Of a stretch of 64,000 nucleotides of DNA, positions 44,632 to 56,019 are shown piece after piece (position 1 is the stretch's first letter; every line of letters starts with the position of its first letter). The notes below the pieces were generated by a model. The model did not search any database and was not told where the DNA came from. It worked only from the letters and a program-made list of their open reading frames with translations. Location: the NCBI GenBank assembly GCA_001510575.1, contig LNGK01000006.1, positions 1,669,565-1,733,564 of the forward strand, read 5' to 3'. The DNA is from Knoxdaviesia capensis. Its lineage: Eukaryota > Ascomycota > Sordariomycetes > Microascales > Gondwanamycetaceae. A program made the position numbers and the translations under genes.

Positions 44632-45197
44632 CTACTCTCTTTATCTTGTGTGCAGATCATCTACTTTCCTATCTGTTTGACCATATTATCACCTCTTCGT
44701 TATATCTTTATATATGTGAGGGGAAGATCCTAGTTCGTGATTCTTCCACCTATTTCTACCTTCACTTCCTTCATATAATTCATCTAGCGTTTGACTCTGC
44801 GTATAATTTGGCTCTACAGAATAGTTTAATTGAATCCTCACCTCCAGCTTGTGTTTTATTCTCTCTTCTCTTCAACTCTTCAACTCTCCAACTCCCTCTC
44901 ACATCTCTTCTTCATCCTCTCTGTGTGTCTCTCTCGCTGGGTGCTGATCCCGAGCTTGATTGTTCACCCATCTCGTTCGTTTGGCCCACCTCCCGAACAT
45001 CCACAATTGACACGACCAACATTCCAACCCCCGCCTTTCCGCCGTGTCTCCTCGCATCGGTTGATTCCCGTGTCCTCAAATCTCCAAACGCCGTCTCCCG
45101 CTTCTTAAACGCCGAACCGCCTCGATATTGACCGTCCCAATATCTCTTCGTCTATTTTCTCATACCTGAGCATCCTCGCCACGATTTCTGGGAAACG
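43548..45197. other. Divergent intergenic region between UPF0303 and the 45198 gene
   Basis: Shared upstream region. The UPF0303 side (43550-43720) is purine-rich on the plus strand, and the other side (44270-45060) is strongly CT-rich on the plus strand, as expected for leaders reading away from each other. Three teloboxes stand near the left side. No gene is supported in between. Confidence 0.5.
43791..43835. promoter_or_regulatory. Cluster of three teloboxes
   Basis: AACCCTAA at 43791, AAACCCTAG at 43811 and AACCCTAACC at 43826, spaced about 15-20 bp apart, some 245-290 bp upstream of the UPF0303 ATG and 1.4 kb upstream of the divergent gene. Clustered, evenly spaced copies are unlikely by chance. 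Confidence 0.6.
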
Positions 45198-47759
45198 ATG
45201 TTTGGAATCGCGATAGGCTCGTTAAGTGAGTGCTTCCCCCCCTCTTCTATCTCACGTATCTTACCCACTGTCTGTGGAAACCCCCCATACACACCAATTC
45301 TCCTGAGTCTGTGCCGTGTTCCCCCAATTGGCCGTCTCAGAATGCCTCATCGCCTCTCTTACTGGCCCTGATCCAGTTCACGGTTCAAATTGATCCCCCC
45401 CTCTTGTGGTGTCTTCCCTCATGCCTGGTCTTGCCCCTTATCTCTCCAACCACCGAGCAGTGGTTGGTGTCTCTTAGGATCGATATGACCTGGAGAAATG
45501 TCGTTTGCACCATCGAATGCCTCCCCCCCCCCCTCTTCCCTATCTTCTGTCTCTCCCCTTCCCCACATTGCCATACGCCAGCATCAAGAGAGCTCTGGCC
45601 AAACAATGACATGACCCTGCCTGTCTGTGCAAAAGTCAGTGCTCATAGGCATTGCACACGCTTCGCTCTGCTGGCATCCCTTTTGCCGACTGGGAGCTCG
45701 TTAGGCTCCATGTCAGGCCCCAACAGTTTCGGGGTACCCCTATCTTTTCTGTTGATGGTGGGCATCTGTACCTGGTCGTGTGTTTGGCGGCCCAAGAGCT
45801 ATGGCCATCTTGGGGATCAAAGCACACCCTCCCCCCGGATCTATGCTTACCCCCCTCCATCACATACGCTTTGTGGAGTTTCGTAGCTTCGTGATTTCGT
45901 TTGAGCACGCACGCTCTGTATTTTTTTCGAATTAATACTAACTGCTTTCATTTGCCCTGACGATAGCCAATCTTCGTGGACCGGGGTCCAAGCTCGACTT
46001 GTCGAAAATCCCCCCGCCCACTCCGGTCGCGTTCCCCGCGCCTCTCGACTCCCTCCCAGCCTTAACCGCCGCGTCCGGCCCCGATTCCTCTGAGAAGTTC
46101 CCGAAACCGCCGCCCGGTCCGTTCCGTGGCATTGTTGAGGCCCTACAGAGCATCCAGCGCCCTACTGACATCTCGCCCATTCACTTCCGTGCGCTGGGAA
46201 TCCAGGTCGTCCATGATGCTTCATTCGACCAGATTCTTCCCGAGGGCTGTGACGTGCCCGACTTTGAAGCCTGGGACAAACTGTCCACCCAGGACGCTGC
46301 TGACATTAATGAGACTACCCGCGTCGAGCTAGTGAACGGCCGACTGTCTCCCGGCTGCCAGGCCTACCTTGAACGAAAACGCGAGCTGAACCTGCCCAAT
46401 GATGACGCTTTTCGGGCTGTCCGCCGTCTGCCTCCCCTCAAGGGAAAGGGTCAGGCAAGACTGGGAAGCTCGTACGAGTTCTTCCGTCATTTGGAGATGA
46501 TGACTGGCCACTGGGACGATACCTCGTTGCCCCCGAAGCCTGCGACTGCACCCACCGCAACCACCAGTGCCCCCGCCACGGATACTGCTGCTCTTACTAC
46601 TACGCCTGCCACCCCTACCCTCGTCCCCGTTGCGACTCCTTCGAGCGCTCCCTCGACTGCCTCCCCTGGAGCTACTGCTACCTCTGCTGTATCTGACTCT
46701 GTTGAAGACGCCTCGGACGATGACATCCTGCAACAACAAGAATCCAAAAACGAATTCATGCGCTACCTGGGCGGAGAGTCGACCCCCAACGAGTTCCGCC
46801 ACAACATGGTATTGGCTTACATCAAACTCGTGGCATATGACTTTGGCTGCAACACCACTCTGCAACGCGTGGAGCCGCGCCTGCAGATGACTACTCCCGG
46901 CTTTAACGGCGGCCAGCAGCACCGCTCGCACATTGCTTCGGCCTGCACGTTTGTCTTCCGCTCGCCCCAGACACGCGAGGAGTCACGTGCCGGCCTTGTG
47001 GACGGCCCTGTCATGGTCGTAAGCCCGCGTGGCTCCACCAACTTCGGCACCACCACCGAGGTCTGCCAGGACATGGCACGCGAGCTGATTGCTGCGCTTA
47101 TTACCGCCCAGCACCGCGCCCGGGAGGGCAAGACTGAGCGCCGCATTGGCGAGGGCGAGTGGTGGACCACCAAACCCCGCTGGGGTGGCGGTTTGGGCGG
47201 ACCTATTGGCCGCGAGATTGATCCGAATGACATCCCCGGCGATAAGGACGCCTCGGGAGCCAGCGGAGCCAGCACCGAAGCCTGTGGCGCCCAGCCGGCC
47301 GCCCCGGCACCGAGACCTGCGGGCCCGCCGATCAAGAAATCGAAGAAGACGCTCAGCATCTACGACAACTACCGCATGGTTCGCGCGCCGGCGTCTTCGT
47401 GGGACCGCCGCACGCGATGGGAGGCGATTGGCCGGCCCAGCGGAGTCGACTACGACGACATCTTCGTGGTCAGCTCGCTGTTCCACCACGTGTCGGTGGT
47501 GCGCGTGCGCGTGCCCGACCGGGCGCTCGCGGTGCTGAGCGGCGCCGAGGAGGCGCCTGCGGATGCCGTGAACGCGCCGCCCGACTGGGGCGCTATCACC
47601 GTGCACCGCAGCCGCTGGTTTGACATGTTCCTGGCCACCGATCGCATCGAGGGCATGAAGCTGATCTGGGCGGTGATGAACTACCAGATGCGCAAGAACG
47701 CGCGGCCGGGCCCCCAGGGGGAGTCGGCTTCGGGGGATGTGGTTATGGCCAACGCATAA
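45198..47759 (+). CDS. Hypothetical protein, 606 residues, conserved-looking
   Basis: Exon 1 (45198-45225, MFGIAIGSL) and exon 2 (45967-47759) join in frame through a 741-bp GTGAGT...GATAG intron. Exon 2 alone has no ATG near its beginning, and the reading frame runs straight into an acceptor, so a 5' exon is needed; this is the best one I find. The ordered parts are a first block (residues 20-190, including PFRGIVEALQSIQRPTDISP), a Thr/Pro/Ala linker, a second block (NEFMRYLGGESTPNEFRHNM to EVCQDMARELIAALITAQ), a Lys-rich linker, and a third block (SIYDNYRMVRAPASSWDRRT to LIWAVMNYQMRKNARP). I do not recognise a family. The absence of signal peptide or membrane segments suggests a cytosolic or nuclear protein. 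Confidence 0.65.
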
Positions 47760-48498
47760 GTCTCCTTTTGCTGGGTCCCTCCTCCACCTGTTACGTCTGT
47801 CACGTCTGTTCTGTGTGTTTGTGTGTCGGAGTGAGGAGTGTGTGTGTTGCCCTCTCGCTCGATATCGTGTCTAGCTCTTCTGAATTTGATTTTCTTGTCT
47901 CTGTCTCTGTCTCTTCTTTCTCTCTCGCTCTCTTTCTCTATGTGTCTCTCCTCTTTATGTCTCTCTGTATTTCTCTCCGTCTCTCCCCCTTTGACCGTAA
48001 TTTTCAGGCCAGACCGCACGATGGCTTACAATTCCGTCTCTTCCCACACGAGCGGAATTTTGTATCGTATTCTACTGTAGTTAGCGATACGAAAACCCAG
48101 ACCTGGCCTATTTCTTTCTACTTGCTGTTCGTCGTTTCTCCCCTCTTATTCCGCACACACACGGACGCCACACGTCTCCTTTCTCTCTCTCTCCCTATCC
48201 TTCTCCACCCCCCCCCCCTCTTCTCTTTCCCCCCCTGCTTCATTGTTTCGCTTGCACCCGGGCCGGTCTTGCAGGGCGGAAACCTGATGATTTGGGTATA
48301 TATGTGTGTGCTTTCCTTTTTCGTGGCAAAAACACACAAACGGGGAACAGAGGGGCAGGAAAAGAGAGAGAAGAGAAAGGCGTGGCGCAATTCTAGGACA
48401 GTCGAAAAGGGGATAGAGAGAGATAGGAAGAGATGAGAAGGAGAAAAATGAAGGAAAAAGGAATATAGCGCAGGAAGGTGGGAAAGCACCCCCCCCCC

Positions 48499-48502
48499 NN
48501 NN
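48499..48502. other. Assembly gap in a poly-C run
   Basis: Four N bases flanked on both sides by runs of C. The run could not be resolved, so its true length is unknown. Confidence 0.95.
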
Positions 48503-49539
48503 CCCCCCCCCTTCCTCTTTTCTTACAAAAGCAAGCGAGAAGAAAATTCAACAGAATTTCCTAGGAATCAAGGAATGAACAAAGTCCAGAGAGAAGCGAG
48601 AACATGCACACCCATCTCTCAAAGAGCATGGCACAGTACTGTGCTCTACTGTAAACACGATACATGCACTTCCCCTCCCATCTCTCTGTCTCTCTGTCTC
48701 CCTCATTTCGAAGCGTCAAGATTGTGATCGACTCTGTTTTGCGTGTTCTTTTTCTCCTTCTCCCTGGTGTCTCTAGTTTTGAATGAACGCCTTCTTTTTT
48801 TTTTCTCGTCACTAAAGCGATCCATGTTTATTTATGGGACGGGAAGAATGAGAAGAGGAAAAAGGAAGAAAAGGGCGAGCGAAAGCTGTTATAAGCCGGA
48901 GGGTGGAATTTTGTGTGTCTCTTCTTCTGTTTGTGGCCGTTTTCCATTTTTATTATCGAAGTTTCCTGTCTCTCATGTTAGTAGTATATGTGGAATGACC
49001 CCCAAAACTCACATTTTATTCTTCTCTTTGTGCTGATGCTGGTTTATAACTTTTTTTTCCCCTCTCCTCCGGTGATTTGGTCCATTGTGGTATAGACTGA
49101 CTGACTGGTCAAGGAGCCATTTCCGCTGGACTTTTCAAGGAAATGAAGTTAGAAGACTCCCCATCCACATGAACAGGACTTTTGGGCACACCTGTGGAGG
49201 GAAAACACACCATCCACCCCCCTCACCCCCCTGAGATTCGAGGTCTTTGGATCCATCCCTCTCATGCAGGGTGACGGGCACTAAACAAGAGTGAGGACAC
49301 ATGGCTTCAAGTTGATTGTAAAAGGCGAGAGACGATTCGACACAGGCTTTGTTTGAATTGGTGCTGCGAGTCTCCCCACGGGAAAGGAGAAGGGAGATTT
49401 AGCTCGTCGGCGCTTATTAATTAGAGAGCAAGAGAGTGAGAGAGTGAGAGAGTGATCAGAGAGCGAGAGAGCGAGAATGGGCAGGGATTGTGCATCTCAT
49501 CTGATTGAGGAGAATGTACTGAACAGTAGTACAGTATAG

Positions 49540-49561
49540 TACTGTACTGTACAGTACAGTA
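49540..49561. repeat. 22-bp perfect palindrome of the CTGTA/TACAG type
   Basis: TACTGTACTGTACAGTACAGTA reads the same on both strands. It sits in a longer GTACT/AGTAC repeat from about 49525 to 49563. The same motif family recurs at many other intergenic sites of this window. Confidence 0.85.
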
Positions 49562-49800
49562 TGTATGCATGGTATATGATTAACTTGCCAACTTACCACA
49601 TGCTTTCTGTTTATGTTCTGTGCCGAGATACCTACCTCGTTACTCGTGAAACGAGGGCAGGCTCGTGTTCCCCCAGGCAAATGGCAAATGATCGGCGAAA
49701 CCAATAGAAGATACCACGGCATTCCGACCGTGGACAGCAACAGTGGGGGGAAGGGCGGCGGCCTCTTTTCTCCAGTGGAAAACCAAAACAACCCCCCCCC

Positions 49801-49813
49801 NNNNNNNNNNNNN
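49801..49813. other. Assembly gap between poly-C runs, followed by poly-A
   Basis: Thirteen N bases between C runs, followed directly by about 31 A residues (49830-49860). Length and joining across this point are not reliable. Confidence 0.95.
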
Positions 49814-49828
49814 CCCCCCCCCCCCCCC

Positions 49829-49862
<34 letters not shown>

Positions 49863-52800
49863 AAAGGCTGCGTGTGCTCGCCGAACTTTGCAAACTAAGC
49901 CGAATAGAAGTGTTTCTTAGTGCATAGTTAGTGCGAAAAGTTCGTAGCTGGAAACTGGGGACCGAGAGGCGATATCCAGGTTAGAGGCAAGTCTTTTTTG
50001 GGAGACGCACCTAGGAGCGGGAGTTAGTTAGGCCAGCCAAAAGTTGTCGATATATGTCTGTGCTTTAGCTTTCCTGATCTTTGCGGTAGGTCGAAGAGAC
50101 AGCAATATGTCGATCCCTTTTCGTTTCTTTTTTGTGAGGGTGGTTCAGCTGGATGGATTCCACACTCATCAGAAAACATAAATCTTATCATTTCGTCGAA
50201 TGATAGGGAGGAGCCCAGACCGGACTCGGGAGCAAAAATGCCTTTGATGACAACAAAGAGAAGTCTTATGCCGTCTCGATGTATTTCCTCTCCTTCTTTT
50301 TCGTGACACTCGGAATACCGACAGAAGAAGAAAAATAGCACCGAGAAGACAACCAGGAGCGTGATGATTTGAAGTCAGCCGCGGCTTTGTTCACGAGCTG
50401 ATTCTCACCCTTAAGGCACAGATCAAAGCTAAGATTTTTTTCGTCTTGCGTTGGCCGACAAGGGGCGAAGAATTGCCTCGACCGATACTGCAACTGAAGA
50501 ACAGGAGGTAGCTTTTGGCCAGTTTTCACTTCTGGCAGAGAGAGAGATAACAAAGATAGCATGATAAACAATAACCAGCCAAGCGAGACCGGCCTAGGGT
50601 AGGGTGACAGCCCCAAAGCGAAGAACGAAGAACAAGAAAGAGGAAACAGACATACAGGAGTGATAGTGGCGGTGGTCAGTGGTTTGCAGTCATGTCAAAG
50701 GAGCATAATGGCGAAACCACACTGTGGTCACCGCAGGCTCAAATGCAATGCCGTGACTCCTGAAACAAGCACCCACTCAATCATCAGCTGTTACTCGGAG
50801 GTTTCTGGAATGCCGATAGTGCAATCCGGCTCGCCAGACTTGTCGTGGGCCGTGAAGTTCGGTCGCGTTCATCGACAATTGGCGTTCTTCGGTGCTGCGC
50901 GTTGGCGCTTTGGGGGCTGATTTCTTTTTAGGCTGGTTTCCGTCCGAAACAGGGCGGAATGGATGGGCCCGTCAGAAGAAGAAATCATAAGTCAGGCCTA
51001 GGGGGAGGACAGACAGACAATGGCATATGGGCGTTAGAAAAGTAGGTCAATGGTGAATATTCAGATTGTCTTATATATCCGGAAGTGGGAAAGCGAAAGG
51101 GGAGCGGAACAGCTAAAAGAATCTGTATAAGTGTCTCTGTGACACAGTGAGATCATGATGCATATAGGAGAAGATACAGGTGGAGAGAGAGAAGAAGAAG
51201 ACCGTAGGCTGGCGTTTTGGGGGTTTTATATGAGGTTTAAGGACACAAAAATCAATCAGATGGAGAAGAAGAAACTGAGACATCGCCATAAGAGGAGGGC
51301 GTGCGAATGATTACAAAGATGTCAAGAGGGCTTGAGCCCGCGTCTGACTTTATCATTGATGTCGTCTTATTCTTATCGATGGTTCATGCAATTAAACCGG
51401 TCATTCATATAAACGGTATATTGGAAGTTGGAAGGATCTCGCTGAGCACCAAATAGCTGGTTGAGGAGCATGCAAGAAGCCAAGAACTGTACGGATGAGC
51501 AGGTGCGACCGACCGGGTTGATCGGATGACAGATGCAGCAGCCTACAGAAGGACCTCCATCACACCTTTTGGATGGTGCAGTGCAGCTAATTCAGCACAG
51601 GAATTCAAACAAAGAGGCAAGAGGGCGAGACAGGACAACCCTCGCCGCCAGCGCCTTCCCGTTCCGAGTTTTTCTGCCCCCATGGTATTGTTCGTGACGG
51701 AAAGCACGACCCAGACAGCACCCGGCAGTAGCCATGTTGATCCTAGCACGAGCAGCAGACCTACAAATACTAGACATACATACCGTAGGTGTGTGGTTGG
51801 TACAAGTGACAGTACATGACCACGACACATACAAATAGGACAACGAGAACTTACCAAGTCCCGATTCGCTTGAAGCAGCAAGTTTAAGCAGACGCACGTA
51901 TGCATGTACGCACGCACCAGCAAACTGGAGAATCCTCAGAGCGCAGGCCGGCCGTTTGCAATGTCCAGTCGGGCGAATCAAGAGGCAGAGCTTGCCCAAA
52001 ACAAGCACATCCAACGCGTACGTGACATATCGTATCAGACATGTATGCAGTGCACCCACCTGCACCTGTAGTACGCTCGTTCGTTCGTTCTTCGTTCGAC
52101 CGCATGAACCCGCACGTATAATGCGCGTGCCAGCGGGTGTGCGTGCATACATGCAGTAGCAGTCGTCGTCGGTGGTTCCTTCTCGAATCAATCCTCCTGC
52201 CCCCGTTTGTTCCTTTTTGCTGGGGGGTGCGGTGTGGCTGGCGGGCTGCTGTTCTTTCCAAACCACTCCAAGCCCGGTCCGGCAAGATCACGTCGGTCGT
52301 TGTTTCCTCGCCCATCGCTCTCGCCTGCAGGGCTCCTTCCCGCCAAATAAAGCAACTCCCACCCCTCCTTCCTTCTCTTCTTCCTTCTCTTCAGCCTTCA
52401 TTCCTGTGCTCACATGGCCTCCTTCTCTTCCCTCCTTCCTCGTCTCTTGGTCGGCAACTCCTTCCCAGATAGTCATTTATTACAGTACATCCATACGTAC
52501 AAGGCCAATTGTGGAGTATTTAAAAGCAGAAGAAGAAGGAAAGGAAAGAAAGAGGAAAGAAAGGAACGAGCCACTAGTGTATAAAGTTTCCACAATCATC
52601 CGAACTGACCCAGTCTATTCTCACCCTAGAAAACCATGTAAAAAGCCATTCCCTTTTCCATCAGCCCCTCTTGCGAAAAAAAGAAAACACCCAGAGAAAG
52701 GCACGAGATTAGAGGAACGAATGAACTATGAACCTTGTTCAGCTGCGCTTGCCTCATCTGCTCGTCCTTAGAGGGCGGTTCCTTTCCTCCCTCGTCCCTG

Positions 52801-53464
52801 CCCCATTTTGTGCCTTTTCCCTCCTCTTCGTTCTTTCTCTGCTCACTTGTCGGCTTATTGCCGCCGATTTGCTCTTTCCCTCTGGTCAATTTTCACCTAC
52901 TCATGCACCTCACTTACGGACGGTCCTTCCTTCTCTGCCGGTCACACATCCTCAGACCATACTTTGGTTTTTTGTTTTTTCCTGTGGTCGATCGCTCCTT
53001 CTTTCGACCAGCTCTTTTTTCGGGGCTCATCTCATCGCTGTGGTCAGCCGCTGACTTGGCGGCTTTTTGCAGCCCTTTTTTATTCTGGTTTATTTTAATC
53101 TTCTCTCTCTTCGTCCCTTTTCCTTTTTTCTTCCCTTCTTCCCTTTCATATCATTTTCTCCTCCTTCGATTCCTCTTCTTCCATCTCCATCTCTGTTCTC
53201 TTTTTTCTCTCTTTTCTCTCGATTCTCTCCAATACTCAGCTCTCTCCAAAAATTCGCTCCTTTCCACTCCCAATTCTTATCGTTCCCGCTATTACTTATC
53301 CTCTTGCCATCTCCAAATGTACATGCAGACCTATATACACTCTTCATAGCCCCGTTTCTTTTCCCGTTTCCTGTATACATTATGTAGGTTTCTCTCTTGT
53401 CGTCGTTTCCTCTTTCGTTCCTTCCATCCTCTCATGTAACCCTGAGAGCCAACCCCTAATTCCC

Positions 53465-53472
53465 AACCCTAA
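53465..53472 (+). promoter_or_regulatory. Telobox upstream of the metacaspase gene
   Basis: AACCCTAA, with a near match AACCCCTAAT 14 bp before it, about 630 bp upstream of the metacaspase ATG and inside its CT-rich leader. Confidence 0.45.
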
Positions 53473-54101
53473 TTGCCGCCTTATACTCTCGCCCGTCCGT
53501 TTGGTCGGTTCTCGTCGTGTTCTCCTTCTCCCTCAACCGATAGCGGCAAGGTTCAGCGCTCGGTGGCTGCTTGGGCTCGATTAGGCTTTGTGGCTCAGCC
53601 TGTTGTCTCTCTGTCATTCTTCTTCCCCATTCTTGCCAATCACCCCTCTCGCTTGCCTTATACCCACACGGTCTCTCTCGTTGTCGGTGCCCGCATCAAT
53701 CACGGACCGCCACCAGGCTTCTGCCAGCCATCTCCGGAAACCGTTCCCAGCTGGCCAGAGACCGATTCTTCCTCTTCTCTCTCTGTCACTCTCTCACTCA
53801 CTCGCCCTCTTTCTTTTCTCATCTTGTATCAGATGATCTAATTTCTATTTTCACAGTCGCCAGCTACTCTCGCTACATCTGTCTCTCGTCTTCAGACCTA
53901 TTCTCGCGCATATAATCGTCCGGTTCTATTCGAACACTATATCCTCAGATTCTTGAAACAAGGATACCTCCCAGCAAAGACAGCCTCAATCGCTTGCCCA
54001 AGGGCATAGTTTCGTCTCCTTGCGGGGCAAGCCGCGAGCATTCACACCCACATATCTCCTCATCCGTCATCACTTCTTCCTTTCTTAACCCCTCCTCAGT
54101 C

Positions 54102-56019
54102 ATGGGTGACTACCAGGCCTACGGCGCATATGGTGCCCCGCCTCAACAATACCAGCAGGCTTACTATGGCGCGTATGTTCAAACTCCGAGTCTCGCGTGA
54201 CCACAGCTCTTCGAACTTGGACAGAAATTAACACTGTTGATATCTATTCTTTCTCTCCAGGCCACAGCCTTCCTACCCGGGTTATGTGCAACAGCCACCT
54301 CAGCCTGTTGCAGCTTACGGATACCCACAGCAGCCACCACAGCAATACCCATATGGCCATGTAAGGAGCAATTGAGTATCACATCAGGCTTAACTGTCCA
54401 ATGGCTAACACTTCTGTTTCTCCCTAATCCTCAGCCCGTCCAGCAGCCCATTGCTCAATACCAGTCGCCCCCAGCGTATCCCCCGAGACCATGTAAGGCA
54501 GTGTCCTCCTCCTCTTCTTCCTCCTTTTTTTTTCTCTTTTTTTTTTTTTTGGTGTTTATGTATACATGTATATGTGTTTGACAGTTGGCGCATTTTTTTC
54601 TCCACACGGCTACGGTCCTCTATCGGCTAACCGGCTTCTGTACAGCTCCCCACCCCTCTTCCCACGCTCCGTCTGTTCACTCGCCTCAGTTTCCTCCTAC
54701 GACACCACAGCCTTTTGGTCAAGGAGCCCCGCAAAACTATGCCTACCAGTACTCAAACTGCAGCGGCCGGCGCAAGGGCCTCCTCATTGGAATCAACTAC
54801 TTCGGCCAGCGTGGCCAACTTCGTGGCTGCATAAACGATGTGCGGAACATGTCGGCCTACCTGGTCGAGCACTTTGGCTATAAGCGCGAAGACATGGTCA
54901 TTCTCACCGACGACCAGCAGAATCCCATGAGCCAACCGACGAAGCAGAATATTTTGCGTGCTATGCACTGGCTGGTGAAGGATGCCCGGCCAAACGACTC
55001 CCTGTTTTTCCACTACTCTGGTAAGTAAATGTTTTCTTGGTCGTCAATTTCCTGGCTTGAAATCAAGAGAGAGCAGGAATGCCAAGGCCAGGGTTCTAAC
55101 GAGTGCCGTTGCCCAATTTCCAGGTCACGGAGGTCAAACACGAGACCTTGATGGAGATGAACCCGATGGCTACGACGAAGTGATTTACCCGGTCGATTTC
55201 CGCCAAACCGGTCACATTACCGACGATGAAATGCACCGCATCATGGTGCAACCATTGCAGTCGGGAGTTCGGCTCACGGCAATTTTCGATTCTTGCCATT
55301 CCGGCACGGCCTTGGACTTGCCCTACATCTACTCCACCCAGGGCATACTCAAGACCCCCGACCTTGCTCGGGAAGCCGGCCAAGGACTGCTTGGCGTTGT
55401 GTCGTCATACTCTCGGCGTGACTTTGGCGGAGTTGCCGATAACCTTATCGGGTTTATTCGGAAGGCTGCTAATGGCGAGCAAGCCCATGCCAGGTCTATC
55501 GCTACTAAGACGTCTCCAGCCGATGTTGTCATGCTTTCGGGAAGCAAAGACGACCAGACATCGTTCGTTGCCCTTCTCCTTGTTTTTCTTTTCTTTTGTT
55601 GCCGTCTTTTTTTCGCCTCGATCCTTCAACACTCCTTCGGGATTCCCCACGCGATGTCGGGAAAGAAGGGTGTCTACTTTCATCGTGTGGGCGCGATAAA
55701 CTAACGTGACTTGATCTTTTTTTACTCTTCAAACAGTGCCGACGCGACAATTGCCTCCCAGGCCACCGGAGCCATGTCCTGGGCGTTTATCACAGCCCTC
55801 CGCAAAAACCCGCAACAGAGCTACGTGCAGCTTCTCAACAACATTCGTGACGAGCTTGCGACCAAGTATTCTCAGAAGCCACAGCTATCATGTAGCCACC
55901 CCTTAAGTAAGGCTTCTTCCTCTTCTGCCTCCCGGCGTACGCGCCCGATACCCCCACCGCCAGGAAGAATACAATTCGCCTAACTAGCGTTAGATACCGA
56001 TCTCCTGTTTGTTATGTAG
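54102..56019 (+). CDS. MCA1: Metacaspase (caspase-like cysteine protease)
   Basis: Seven exons: 54102-54172, 54261-54360, 54435-54492, 54646-55020, 55124-55562, 55737-55906 and 55994-56019 (TAG), 412 residues. All joins keep the frame, and the last one yields the C-terminus HPLNTDLLFVM seen in this family. Residues 1 to about 110 are a Gln/Pro/Tyr-rich prodomain (YQAYGAYGAPPQQYQQAYYG), typical of type I metacaspases. The p20 region starts near GRRKGLLIGINYFG. The catalytic pair is His203 (HYSGHGGQ) and Cys259 (FDSCHSG), and the acidic DLDGDEPDGYDE segment fits calcium activation. The enzyme cleaves after Arg/Lys and acts in proteostasis and stress-related cell death. The donor of intron 5 is GTTCGT rather than the usual GTAAGT type; frame and protein conservation support it, with a CTAAC branch site before the acceptor. 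Confidence 0.95.

Larger units (their letters stand above)
47760..54101. other. Long intergenic region with two assembly gaps
   Basis: 6.3 kb without a supported gene. It begins with a CT-rich 3' zone (47770-48240), has N blocks at 48499-48502 and 49801-49813 inside poly-C, and a perfect CTGTA/TACAG palindrome at 49540-49561. From about 52360 to 54101 it is strongly CT-rich on the plus strand, which fits a long leader of the metacaspase gene. Open frames in that part only follow the CT tract. One telobox lies at 53465-53472. Confidence 0.45.

Noticed and set aside
46329..47606. Antisense frames opposite the 606-residue gene and the phosphoesterase gene (also 41595-42233)
   Set aside because: Composition is that of reversed GC-rich coding sequence; the sense strands give coherent, spliced proteins.
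52735..53349. 204-codon hydrophobic frame before the metacaspase gene
   Set aside because: Translation of the CT-rich leader; no conserved pattern, and all three plus frames are open here.
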